Source of the DNA: Brachypterus glaber
Taxonomy: Eukaryota > Arthropoda > Insecta > Coleoptera > Kateretidae
DNA length: 64,000 nt
Reading direction: 5' to 3'
NCBI GenBank assembly: GCA_958510825.1
Contig: OY294045.1
Coordinates: forward strand, 94,858,988-94,922,987
In this document: piece after piece, positions 22,182-32,640 of the stretch
Layout of the letters: each line of letters starts with the position of its first letter
Position numbering within the stretch: the first letter of the stretch is position 1
Made by a program: the position numbers and the translations under genes
Notes under the pieces: generated by a model
Told to the model about the DNA's origin: nothing
The model's database searches: none
What the model saw: the letters and a program-made list of their open reading frames with translations, nothing else

Positions 22182-23178
22182 ATAGACAAGGAAAGACCTC
22201 CAAAGCCGTTGCAGAATACTGTGATAAATGTGGCTAGCGCATCTGAGATAAACTTGCACATGCGCACTACTATTGTTGTTTTTGACGAGTATTTTTAACC
22301 TTAGTTTTGTGTGTCAAATAAAAATTGTAAAAAATTCAACAAAAAACAATAAATATCTACGAAGAAACGTCGAAATAGTTTTTTAAAATTATTTTATAAG
22401 AATTTATCGAGGTGTGTTCGGGATTTTGTACACCTACTTTGAGTACACCAGGGAATCCCTGACAGGGATTGCTCTTCATAAAGCAACAAAACAGGTCGTG
22501 TTTAAAGTTATAAACAAATGCAGCAAAAAAACAATTAAAACACAGTAGAAGTCGAAAAATGAACAGAAAAAAATGACGATCTGACAGTATAAACAAACTA
22601 CTAATAATTCGTCACCCCAGTATTGGTTTGCCATATCTCTATTTTTTGGACATTTTAAGATTTTTACTGGGGGATTTTTGGAGATAAGACAAATGAATAC
22701 TGACGGGTGACGAATTGTTTTACGACCGACAGCATTTCACAGCTGATAGAGATGCGTACTGCGCAAGGTCAAATATATTGCGTTACGTCATTTCGCTGCC
22801 CTGTTCTGTCGCAAAATAATCTTGCGCAGGCTGGACTAATGGTTCTCTTTCCTTCTCTATGCTGGGGTTCCAAATGGGCAAAATAGTGTAACTTTAAATG
22901 TTATTACCCGAAAAAATTGCACAATGGCACTTTGTTTGGCCTAGAAGACAAAATGCATGACCTAATTACATGAAACTAACAGTACCAGGTAGTAAACATC
23001 TCCTCCCAGGTACCAAATCCAAGAAATAAAGGTCACAGGATTATTCTCTAATTAGGTAGCCTGGATTAAACATAAGTGATAAGCAAAGCGTTTCGGTCAA
23101 TTTCGTAACAGTTGCAATTTGGCCACGGTTTCGATAACATCTCTCAAAATTTTTAGTGAAAGTGAAAAGTGTTTTAGG
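22182..23178. other. Unassigned stretch with a 101-bp inverted-repeat MITE
   Basis: 22616-22716 is a small TIR element (AATTCGTCACCC and GGGTGACGAATT). 22854-22880 is a reversed fragment of the repeat preceding 21427. A 46-codon open stretch without Met near 22420-22560 (GILYTYFEYTRESLTGIALH) reads like protein but I cannot identify it. Sequence upstream of 23179 may hold further exons of the candidate gene there. Confidence 0.4.
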
Positions 23179-23512
23179 ATGGAATCTTTTATTCAAGGTA
23201 TGTTTATTATATTTATGTAATAAAATACAGTTTTTGTTGGGTAGCTGTACTTAAAATATGTAACTGAAAATACTATTGAATTTTTTTTGAAAATTTCTTT
23301 AATCTCTAATTTTCAAAGACCACAACTTTTGACCTAGACCTGCCTTTAGGCTATTTTTTTTCAGTCAAATACATATTTTTACTTTAATTACCAGTAATCA
23401 TTTTGGCCCGAAAGTGCCCGCAATTAAATTATGTGTTTTTTTTTTAGAACAAGTCATCACCGATTCTTCGGAAACTGATTATGATGACGAGTCATCATCG
23501 GATGATTTTTAG
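23179..23512 (+). CDS. Candidate two-exon mini-gene or terminal exons of a host gene
   Basis: Exon 1 is 23179-23197 (ATG through CAAG). The donor at 23198 reads CAAG/GTATGT. The acceptor at 23446-23447 follows a long T tract (GTGTTTTTTTTTTAG). Exon 2 is 23448-23512, ending in TAG. Joined, it reads MESFIQEQVITDSSETDYDD then ESSSDDF, 27 residues with a strongly acidic Ser/Asp/Glu tail. An AATAAA signal lies near 23656. The frame is open upstream of the ATG to 23083, so this may instead be the last two exons of a longer protein with an acidic C-terminal tail. Both splice sites are good; the product is unidentified. Confidence 0.4.
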
Positions 23513-23697
23513 TTTTAATTGTTATGTTTTAGGACTTTTTTTTATATAGCATGTCAAGATTTATTATTTTATTTTAATTTTGTTAATTTTCATTCGATAT
23601 TGCATTTTTACATTTACCTTATTGTCTTATCCTCGTATTATTTCATTGTAAAAAATAAAATATTTTTTTTTATGAAAATAATGTTTTGTTCTCTCTG
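23513..23697. other. Candidate 3' UTR
   Basis: AT-rich, with AATAAAAT near 23656 as a possible polyadenylation signal. It is followed at 23698 by a truncated LINE. Confidence 0.35.
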
Positions 23698-24735
23698 ATA
23701 TGCCCGTGCTCGGCCCTATCCTCTTCCTAATCTATATTAACGATTTGGCTGAGGCTGTGCCGGGTGCGGAGCTTGTGCTGTTCGCCGACGACACCACTGT
23801 CCTCCTAAATGCAAACACAATTGCTGAAATTCAGGCAAATCAGTTACAATGTGAATCAAAACTGAAAGCTTGGTTTTCAATAAATAAGCTTCACTTAAAC
23901 ACCTCAAAAACAAATAATTTAATATTTACTCATAAAAGGCTACAAGACCTAACAGACTATAACTCAGTCAGACCTAAGTTTCTAGGGGTGGTTCTTGACT
24001 CCACCTTAAAGTGGGACTCTCATGTTGAGTATATCGCCGGTGTGGCGGCTAAATACATTTACTTATTTAGAAATATTATTGATATATTGCCTCACTCTGT
24101 AGTTGTCACTGCCTACCACTCGTTGTTTATGTCCAGGCTGAGTTATGCAATAACCTGTTGGGGTCATAGCTGTCACCTAGACAGATTGTTCAGCCTGCAA
24201 CGTAAAATCCTTAGGGTAATTACTAGATTAAATTATCAAGATGACGTTAGAGACAAATTTAGGTCGCATGGTTTTTTGACCCTCCCTTGTGTTTATATAC
24301 TGGAGTGCACCTGTGAAGCCCTGTTGAATTTGAAAGATTATAAAAGCCATTCAGACATACACAACTACAATACAAGAAACAAAAACAAAATTCATCTAGC
24401 ACATTTAAGACTTAAATCTAGTCGCTTTGGTCTAAACTACTATGGCCCTATATTCCTAAATAAAATACCGGCGATTCTACAGTTGTTGCCTTCAAAAAAA
24501 TTTAAAACAAAACTCAAAACGGTGCTTATGAAAAAAGCCTACTATAATATCCAGGAGTTCTTGGATGACGGAAATATATTTTCCTAAATTTGTATTTCAT
24601 GTTTAATTTATTATATTGTTATATGTCAAGTATTGTCTAAACATATTGTATATTTATTTTAAAAACTATATTTCTGACGAATGCAAAAATGTAAATATTT
24701 ATTAGCATTAAATAAATTCTTGATTCTTGTTATTG
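23698..24735 (+). pseudogene. 5'-truncated LINE reverse transcriptase fragment
   Basis: The open frame runs from 23700 to 24587. It begins exactly at the VLGPILFLIYINDL block of reverse transcriptase, retains the catalytic FADD, and continues with LHLNTSKTNNLIF, KFLGVVLDSTLKWDSHV, SRLSYAITCWG and the C-terminal YNTRNKNKIHLAHLRLKSS region. Endonuclease and the first half of RT are missing, so it is non-autonomous. The 3' UTR ends near 24735 in a TTGATTCTTG-like tail. The coding part is undamaged, so the insertion is probably young. Its family differs from the LINE at 12300. Confidence 0.85.
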
Positions 24736-25427
24736 CATAATATACAATTCTATGTAATTAAAACAAATAAAATAATTTTGTCCAGCTATACACTAGACGA
24801 AACACTGAATCGTCGGGTTCTGCTGGTATTTGTATGTTTAAGTTGATGACAGTATAAACCCATAAGATAATGTTTATAACTTTACTATGTAGTTAGGTTT
24901 CTTTATATCCAGGAATCTAACAATCCTTGTAAGTTTATTAAAAATGTTATTTTAACATTTTAATAGGTAGTATGTAGGCAAAATAAATTTATATTTATAG
25001 GTTTTATTCTAAACTTTTAATTTAATGTTATTCGTGTATATAAATAGACAAAGGGTTGTCTATCAATCGTCAAAGTTGACAAAGTACCCTTTTGAAAGGC
25101 ATAAAATCAAACTGCGCAACCCGAACAGATTACTCAATGGGAATCTTTTTTGGTCAAAATATACGAACTGTCGGAGGGGTGATTTTATTAAAGTGACGGA
25201 AAAAATTGGTTATAATACCTATATTGAATAACAAAAGAATACAAGAAACGTAGAAATGAGATATAGGAACAAAATACTAAAGATAAAAAAAACATAGATG
25301 TGGCGGTATTTTAAAAAAGCATATCAAAATAGATGTCAAAATATTGTTACTGGGATTTTTATATGGGATTTTTTAGTTTAGGTTTAGGTGTCAGGGAAAG
25401 AAAATTATAAACATAAATACATACATA
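24736..25427. other. Unassigned AT-rich stretch
   Basis: A 68-codon ORF at 25025-25231 shows no domain. No other feature seen. Confidence 0.45.
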
Positions 25428-26166
25428 CACTGATAAAACAGTTTATTTGTTTCAACAAAATATTTGGTTGGATATGGCCAACTGAATTAATTGGTTGTGA
25501 CAAATAAATTTTATTTCTGTCAAATAAATTATTTTGTTCCCATCATTTTAAAATTAAAATAATTGTTTACATGAACTAAATATGTATTTGACTCAAATAA
25601 AATTTGTTACAAACAAATAATTTAATTGGTCATATCCAAATAAATCATTTTTATCAGTGTAGGTAAGTTAAGGTACTAGGTTTACTAGATTTAGGTACAC
25701 TGATAAAACAGTTTATTTGTGTTAATAAAATATTTGGTTAGATATGGCCAATTAAACTATTTGATTGTGACAAATAAATTTGAAATTAAAATATTTGTTT
25801 ACATTAACTAAATATTTATTTGACTCAAATAAAATTTGTTACTCACAACCAAATAATTTAATTGGCCATATCCAAATAACACGTTTTTATCAGTGTAGGT
25901 AAGTTAAGGTACTAGGTTTCGAACTAGATTTAGGTACACTGATAAAACAGTCAACAAAATATTTGGTTAGTTATAGTCAACTAAATTATTTGGTTGTGAC
26001 AAATAAATTTTATTTCTGTCAAATAAACTATTTTTTTCCCATTAATAAATCATTTTGAAATTTAATTATTTGTTTACACGAACTAAATATTTATTTGACT
26101 CAAATGAAATTTGTTACAACCAAATAATTTAATTGACTATATCCAAATAAATCCTTTTTATCAGTG
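25428..26166. mobile_element. Triple tandem of a CACTGATAAAA MITE
   Basis: Three inverted-repeat elements in a row at 25428-25659, 25698-25895 and 25937-26166. Each starts CACTGATAAAACAG and ends TTTTATCAGTG. TA flanks the first unit, and a shared ~38-41-bp spacer (TAGGTAAGTTAAGGTACTAG...) separates the units. The interiors consist of AAATAAAT/ATTTATTT words arranged symmetrically. Unit 2 is ~30 bp shorter. The repeated spacer means that element plus flank was duplicated, rather than three independent insertions. Confidence 0.85.
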
Positions 26167-26282
26167 TAGTATGGAAAGTAACTAGAAGTGAGGTTACAGC
26201 CCTTAACCCAACATTTGATCATGGTATTTTCTATGGTTATTTTTGGTATATTTTCACGTAGTTAACTGAATAGTTGATAATG
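26167..26282. other. Spacer
   Basis: No feature recognised. Confidence 0.4.
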
Positions 26283-27364
26283 TTTATTTATGGTACTAGT
26301 GGGTAAAGTAAAATATTGCCCATGAGAAAATTAACCTGCCAAGCAGGTTAATTTTTGAGAGTGCAATATCGGTTTACCCACCCAGGTAGCAAAATAACAT
26401 GACATTCACATGAAAGTCACGTTAATATGTGACATGTGATGTTACGAATGTAGCATGGTGGGGATGTCCTAAGTCCGCCCCTAATAACATCACACAATGA
26501 CATCCCGAAAATAACGTGTTTGTGACATCATAAATCCACATTCCTGTTATATCTAATATCTTATGGATGCCGTTACTGGTACTTTAATATTTAAATAATA
26601 TTCTAGGATATTAGATTTTTCTAAATTAAAACCATTAAAAACGCTATAACCCTATAAAAAATCGGATTTAAAATCAATCAGTAATTGAAACAATCACAGA
26701 TTGAAACAGATAGATTCTAAATACGAAATTGTAGATTAAGCGGAGAATATATTCCTTTAATCCGTGTCCGTGGTCTTGAGAAGCCCGGCAGAGCCCCCTA
26801 TCCATTGGAAATCGTATAATGTGTATACAATTTCCTTGTAATAATTTACTCTATCAACATCATCTTATATCGATTTTTTTGCTTCGAACGTCGGTGAGAA
26901 GCAAAATAACATGACATTCACGTGAAAGCCACGTTAATATGTGACATGCGATATATTCACAGCGTTGCTAAATATTTGTTATTAAATAACATGGTTGTCA
27001 AGTCACACGTGTTACGTTGCAAATGTGATGTTAAATACATGTTATTTTTCAATATTATGTGAAGTTATGATTTAGTTTAAAAAGACACCCAAAAGTGATG
27101 TTAATTTCTTGTAATATAACATCCGTTGCTACCTGGGCATGAGTGCCATACAAGGTTTTATCCAATAAATAGCTTAGGAATTCATATTTTTATTAAAAAT
27201 TTTAATGACATTTACAAGAAAATAATTTGACAAGTGACAGTTGAGTTGATAAAATAAATAATTATCCACTCAATAAAGTAAAAGCCACGCGGGGGTTATT
27301 ATTGAGTTTATCTATTTAAAATAAAGCTGGTAATTGTCTTATTATCTCTATGTATTAGATAAAC
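26283..27364 (+). mobile_element. Dispersed element E copy 1, interrupted
   Basis: Begins near TTATTTATGGTACTAGTGGG and ends near TATGTATTAGATAAA. Contains a hairpin (TTAACCTGCCAAGCAGGTTAA), GAGTGCCATACAAGG and CCACGCGGGGGTTATTATTG. Interrupted at 26381-27137 by another MITE. Other copies: 34341-34555 (reversed), 58305-58640, 62885-63012 (reversed, deleted) and 63510-63858. Non-coding; the hairpin near one end is loosely Helitron-like, but I see no clean terminus. Confidence 0.7.
26381..27137. mobile_element. CCCAGGTAGCAA-ended MITE nested in element E
   Basis: The termini CCCAGGTAGCAA and TTGCTACCTGGG are exact mirrors except for one subterminal change. The flanks read TTTACC-CA and CA-TGAGTGCC. 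The intact E copies at 58305 and 63510 read TTTACCCATGAGTGCC without a break, so the target duplication is CA. The interior repeats ATGACATTCAC, TGTGATGTTA and similar words in both orientations. No ORF. Same end type as 1811-3028 and 41713-42689. Confidence 0.85.
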
Positions 27365-27828
27365 TATTTCTTTCCTCAAAATGAATACCTACATTTAAAA
27401 ATAATGTATTACCAATAAAAATTAATGTTAAATATTTATTACGAAATGTTTGTTTTTCTGCTTACGATTTGTTCAATAAACAATGGACAACATTTAAATA
27501 CATATGAAAAACCATTTTCACTGTTAAACAAATATAGATGGAGCAAAGGTAAATACATAAATATGTCAGCAATAAATTCACTTTTACGGCCCATTTGAAG
27601 GGAGAGAAAAACCCATTAATCTTTTGGAATCGATTCATCGTGTCGTCGATTTTATTTGATCGGTATCACAAGGGAAAGAGTGTCAGGATATAGGTTACTC
27701 TAATATTAGTTTGATGACTTTTTTACGGAAGGAAGAAAAATTTGAGCAACCGTAGTAAATTTACAATGTATGATTTTGTTAGATTTTGGCCGAGGGGCTG
27801 ACCACGAGAAAATCTTTTGTACAAGACA
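27365..27828. other. Unassigned stretch
   Basis: AT-rich; no gene or repeat identified. Confidence 0.4.
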
Positions 27829-28262
27829 AAGGAACTCAGGAGGAACTCTGGAGGAACTCTGAAGAACTCTGAAGGAACTCCGAGGAACTCCGAAGGAACT
27901 CAGAGGAATTCTGAGGAACTCGTTGCAAAAAGGAACTTTTTTGTACAAATTTCAGACGCGGTCAGTTTGGTAGAAACCGTCAGGGACTAAGCTTTTTTTC
28001 TGAAGGTATTTGTGGTGAGCTAAGTTTGGTAGAAACCGTCAGAGACAAAGCTGTTTTTCTTGAAGGTAAATTTGGGGCGCCATTTTTTATTTGAAGGGGC
28101 GCCAAGTTTTGGTTGGTTGGTTTTGGTATAGCGAAGGAGGAACTCCGAAGAACTCGTAGGAACTCCGAAGAACTTGGAGGAACTCTGGAGGAACTCCGAG
28201 GAACTCCGAGGAACCCCGAGGAACTCCAAAGGAACTCTTTGCAAAAAGGAACTCTTTTGTAC
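27829..28262. repeat. Two blocks of a GGAACTCYGA decanucleotide array
   Basis: Block 1 is about 27829-27926 and block 2 about 28133-28245. Each is a run of GAGGAACTC/GAAGAACTC words. Both blocks end with the same tail (TTGCAAAAAGGAACT...TTTGTACAAATTTCAGACGCGG). The intervening TTTGGTAGAAACCGTCAG also appears twice, so a ~300-bp segment including an array was duplicated. ORFs in several frames (EELRR, RNSEEL) are by-products of the 10-bp periodicity. Confidence 0.8.
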
Positions 28263-28406
28263 AAATTTCAGACGCGGTCAGCCCTCGATTTTGCCCTTAA
28301 ACCTGTCCACCAAAAAAGTGAAAAAAAAAATAGTGAAGAAAATCTTGCATAAAATGGAGAAAATTATATAAAAGTGAATAAGATAAAAAAGAAATAGGAA
28401 AAAAAT

Positions 28407-28685
28407 ACATACATACATGTTTGTTTAACCTCGTACTATTCTACTTAGTTAAGCATCCCCTAAGTCCAGGACTTGTGTGGGCTAGTAGTAGAAGGAACCA
28501 CCGGCTTATACTGACTTTCGAACCAGTTTTTATAGGGAGTGTCCGCTTCGCTTACGCCTTCGCCAAATTTCAATTATTAATTAACTGAAAAAGGCAAATC
28601 GGCACCAGTGAGAATCGAACTCACGCTAGTTGGCTAGTAGGCTTGTCATGTACAGACGCGGTAGACCACTACACCAATCCTCCCA
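28407..28685 (-). mobile_element. tRNA-derived SINE, intact copy
   Basis: On the minus strand it starts GGGAGGATTGGTGTAGTGGT (A box TGGTGTAGTGG at 28666-28676) and has a B box GAGTTCGATTCTC (28610-28622), about the right distance apart for an internal Pol III promoter. A ~180-bp body follows (AATTTGGCGAAGGCG, then CTACTACTAGCCCACACAAG), ending in GTTTAAC and a TATG-rich tail. The tRNA head is too diverged in its stems to be a functional tRNA. A second, broken copy spans 37367-41612. Confidence 0.8.
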
Positions 28686-29157
28686 TGTAAATAAAAACTA
28701 AAAGTTGAAGGAATATTAGAAATAGATGAACTCGAATATGAAGAAAAAGAACAAAAGAAGAAGAAACAACAAAAAAAAAGAAACACAAAAAAAATTATAC
28801 ATATTTTTGCTTGTTTGTGTTTGCATTAAATACTCAAAGGTTTAAGGTTTCTCCAATTTATAGTTAACACAAACCCACCTACATAGGTACTTAATATAGA
28901 TAATCTTATATCACAAAAGGTTGTTTTTAAAATCTATCTTAATTAGTATTTATGTTATTCCACTAGAAAGTCAACTTGTCACAAAAATAAATTTGTATCA
29001 AAAATTTTTAATAAATTGTATCTCTGGAAAAAAAAATTTGAGCAAAATCCTCTAAGAAGTTTTTTAATGGTCACTTAAGGAACAAGTATCCCAAATTTCA
29101 GCCAAATCCGTCACTATAGTTCATGCAGCTTGGCCTGAATCTGCGCGGATTGGGTCA
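28686..29157. other. Unassigned stretch
   Basis: No gene or recognised repeat. Confidence 0.4.
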
Positions 29158-29527
29158 TTATAGTTATAGTTATAGTTATAGTTATATTTATAGTTATAGT
29201 TATAGTTATAGGTATAGGTATAGGTATAGGTATAGGTATAGTCATAGTTACAGTTACAGTTACAGTTACAGTTACAGTTACAGTTACAGTTACAGTTACA
29301 GTTACAGTTACAGTTACAGTTACAGTTACAGTTACAGTTACAGTTTCAGTTACAGTTACAGTTACAGTTACAGTTACAGTTACAGTTACAGTTGCAGTTG
29401 CAGTTGCAGTTGCAGTTGAAGTTGCAGTTGCAGTTACAGTTACAGTTGCAGTTGCAGTTGCAGTTGCAGTTGCAGTTACAGTTACAGTAACAGTTACAGT
29501 TACAGTTACAGTTACAGTTACAGTTAT
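29158..29527. repeat. Hexanucleotide array with ordered variant blocks
   Basis: About 60 units of a 6-bp repeat. They pass in order from TTATAG to GGTATA (about 29209-29240), to CAGTTA (about 29245-29390), to CAGTTG (about 29390-29475), and back to CAGTTA. The plus-strand Ser-Tyr ORF across it is a by-product. Confidence 0.9.
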
Positions 29528-29842
29528 AACCTATTTAACTAATTAAAAACCGAAGCAATGAATTAACAGGTATAGTTTGACGCACGGATCTGTGGCTACG
29601 AGAAATATGTTTGGAATGTGTGTGCAAGTGGGAGGCCCGATGTAGGTACGCACGCCTTTTATCGCTCTTGACTGAAAGAAGAGAGCGCGAATGATTCCTC
29701 CCCCTTGAGTCGGAGACTTTCTTTCGTGCGGAAAACTATAAATTATTAATTAATCTGACCGTAATTGATCAAATTCTTATTTCAGTGATGTTTCAGTTAA
29801 ATCAAGTCTTAAATAAAATATTCAAAATAGGTAATGATTTTT
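29528..29842. other. Unassigned GC-richer stretch
   Basis: 29575-29740 is less AT-rich than its surroundings and may be unique host DNA; no ORF, RNA or repeat recognised. Confidence 0.35.
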
Positions 29843-30781
29843 ACATCGGCACTTAGTGCTACTAAGAGTGCCGATGTAGTGAAATCTTCGCCGAAAAGTC
29901 AAAGTCTTTGACCACGTTTTTTGCACATTTCTCGACGTTTTAGACCATTCTGAGTCGAAATCAGTAAAAAAAATTTTGCGTCCGTCTGTCTGTCTGTCTT
30001 GGTGTAAATTCTCTAACTGAATTTCCACATGAGATATCGACTTGCGGTTTTTGCATATTGTTTCTTATCGTATTCCGAAGAGCTGATTAGATTTTGGGGG
30101 TAAACGATTGGGGGTAACGGGGTAAAAATAGGTAAAACTCCTATTTTTAGCGTTTTTTGTTTATAATTAAGGCAATTATTATTGTATTTGGTTAATTTAG
30201 CACTTATATAAAAGAAAATTTTAAATTGGTCAAAAAATGTTATAAACAACGTTTTCCTAAAACTCATTGTTTTCGAGATATTGGCGTTTAAAGCAGTAAA
30301 AGGTTTTTTTTGCATATCTCACATATTTATAACCCTATTTCAAAAAAATATATTTTAAATAAAAGCTCTTTTTAAGCCCTATAAAAAATGTTATATACAG
30401 TTTTTTGCTAGAATATAATGTTTTAAATATATACAGAATTTAAAATCAAACAAAACACCTAGTTTGAAATTTGCAAACTAGATGGCTCTAGTGTACAAAT
30501 TTTAAGCTTCCATTCATTTGTTTTTAAAATCAATCAAAAATTGTAATTAATAAGTTCAACTTGCATTAAGTAAAAAGATATTTTTATTATTAATTTTAAT
30601 TATACATTAAGTGTACAAGAAAAGCTAAAGTTTAATATAAATATTATACAAGTTAGTTTGTGCAGTGAGGAGTGATAGTAAAATTGTAATTATGTTATAC
30701 TACCCTGTTCTAATAGCATGTTATTAGTTTTCCCAATAGTGCCGATGTTTTGACAGGGTGCTTGCAACGTTTCATCTAGTT
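29843..30781 (-). mobile_element. Dispersed element L copy 1 (reversed)
   Basis: One end is a hairpin ACATCGGCAC...GTGCCGATGT (29843-29877). The other end reads, on the minus strand, CTAGATGAAACGTTGCAAGC then ACATCGGCACTATTG. The interior has a GTCTGTCTGTCTGTC tract and the block GTAAAACTCCTATTTTTAGC. A ~230-bp segment at about 30498-30731 interrupts this copy relative to 52700 and 61803. Non-coding. The hairpin near the end recalls Helitrons, but no CTRR terminus is present. Confidence 0.7.
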
Positions 30782-31610
30782 TTAGTTTTATACTTATCTT
30801 AATAAATATAAGTGACATATTTATTTGAACAATTTACCCTTATGATATAGGGCGTATCAATATGTTTTGATGCATAATTCATGATATCGTCTTTTAACCG
30901 TTTTTGAACGACTTTTCTATTTTCGGTGCTATAAGGCTAAATATAACATGTGTTCAAACCAAAATTGATTTTTTAATATTGCAACATTGACATAAATTTG
31001 AATCAATTTGAATAAATCGGAATAAAGATCACGGATTTTCATTATTTTCAAAATTAAAAGTTTCAATTAAATTTTTAACGTTATTAATATTTCAAAAGTA
31101 AAAAATATATATTTTTTTCTTTTTTGAATAGATCAGTTTTAGTTCAATATTCTCGGATTTTGCTTATTGGAAAATTTAAAATTTTAATTTCAAGATACGA
31201 AAAGATTTTAAATTTGCATTCAAATTAACGAATACTTATTTGAATATTAAAATTTATCTTTACTATTAAAAGATTTCTAAAAGTAGCATATTTTTATATC
31301 AAACAGTACACCCGGGGAAAAAATATACAAGTATAATTATACAGATCATCCATCCATTTTGTATACACTCCAAAGAAGAATTTGTATTCTCTTGTGACCT
31401 TAGGACGTATTTCTTTGGTGAAAATGTTTTTTTTTGTATGTAAACGTTAAACTTGACGTGACATGGGAAGGGGGAGGGAGGTGTCAAAAATAGGAAAGAA
31501 AAAAGCACGTCATACTGTATCAATGACCCTCCACAACATTGATTCTACCTATTAAAATACACTGAGAAATCGTTACCTTATAGTAAATACTGAACGTTTT
31601 TGCTTATTTG
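30782..31610. other. Unassigned stretch
   Basis: No gene; a 74-codon minus-strand ORF at 31299-31523 lacks any domain. 31561-31610 matches 21380-21426. Confidence 0.45.
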
Positions 31611-31706
31611 GAACCCCAGACAACAATTTTTATTAATTACAAGTTGTTACAGTAAAACATAACGTTGTTCTATTATGTTTTACTGTAACAAATTGTAATT
31701 AATAAG
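31611..31706. mobile_element. Short GAACCCCAG palindromic MITE (empty-site copy)
   Basis: Arms AATTACAAGTTGTTACAGTA and its mirror surround a ~20-base centre. This is the uninterrupted form of the outer element at 21427-22181, though the right terminal ~15 bases are lost. Confidence 0.7.
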
Positions 31707-31847
31707 AAATCGTCGTATTCGAACAACAAGGTTCTATCTGACATTGTGAAATTACAGTGTCACTTTATTTTGTACGATAAATTTTAAACGCTTTAACTTA
31801 TAAATATAAAATTTTGTACAAATAACGAAAATAATAATCCATATATA

Positions 31848-32390
31848 CAGGGTGTATTTGAAATAGCGTAGTAAATTTTACCAGGTGATTCTACATGATA
31901 AAATATGACAAAAAGTTCCTATAAACATATGTCTAAAAATGCGTCATAAGGGAGCTACGCCCCTTTTAAAGTGGCTAAAAAAATCGGTTTTTATTTAATA
32001 ACTCAGGAACCCTTTGAGATAAATTAACGAGGTTTGCACGTGAATTAATCCTAATAAGGCCCATCTTTGTATGTCATTTTCACGTACTTATTTAAACCAG
32101 GGGTGTGCGAAACGGGGGGGGGGGGGCTTATTAGTTTTTTGTCCCAAACTTTTTTCTGTGTAACTTTTTTGCAATTATATTTTTGAAATATGATTCCTCA
32201 GGTCAAAATACATAAAAAGGTACTCTTGTTGTAATACTGTAGGATTAACCGTTTTCGAGAAAAATTAATTTGAAGGTGAGGACGAAAAATTAAATACTAA
32301 AATGTCGAAAACCAAAATTTTAATGATGCAGTCCAAACCTTTTTTATGTATTTTGACCTGAGGAATCATAAATTAAATAAATAAATTTAC
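31848..32390 (+). mobile_element. Family A MITE copy 2, half element
   Basis: Starts CAGGGTGTATTTGAAATAG with TA before it (31846-31847) and follows the left arm of copy 1 to about 32330, then a scrambled fragment of the other arm. It lacks the mirrored half. Confidence 0.8.
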
Positions 32391-32640
32391 CCTCTCTCTG
32401 TTTCACCCACTTAATAATAAACGTAGAGAGCTGAAATTATGGGCGTAAAATGGACACTGAATGGACGTCCACTAATAGTCGTACAAAGGATGTAAATATA
32501 TGGACGTACACAATACATCCATTATTAGTCCGTGGACTAATGTACTTAAAAGGGATCTAAAATGGACGTCCATTGGACGACCGGTGCTATATGGATAATA
32601 CTTAGAAATTCTAAGTGTTATTAAGAAGCAAAATATTTAT
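32391..32640. repeat. Cluster of GGACGTCC-type palindromic words
   Basis: About 32448-32590 contains ATGGACGTCCA, GGACGTACA, GTCCGTGGAC and variants. The arrangement resembles the GGATATCC-packed MITE at 1811-3028, but I found no terminal inverted repeats here. Confidence 0.5.

Noticed and set aside
27980..28371. Several overlapping ORFs rich in Glu-Glu-Leu or Ser-Ser
   Set aside because: Low-complexity decanucleotide array read in different frames on both strands.
28601..28685. tRNA gene on the minus strand
   Set aside because: A and B boxes are present, but the acceptor and other stems do not pair properly and a SINE body follows; it is a SINE head.
29123..29419. 98-codon Ser-Tyr repeat ORF
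   Set aside because: Product of the 6-bp microsatellite, which keeps any frame open.
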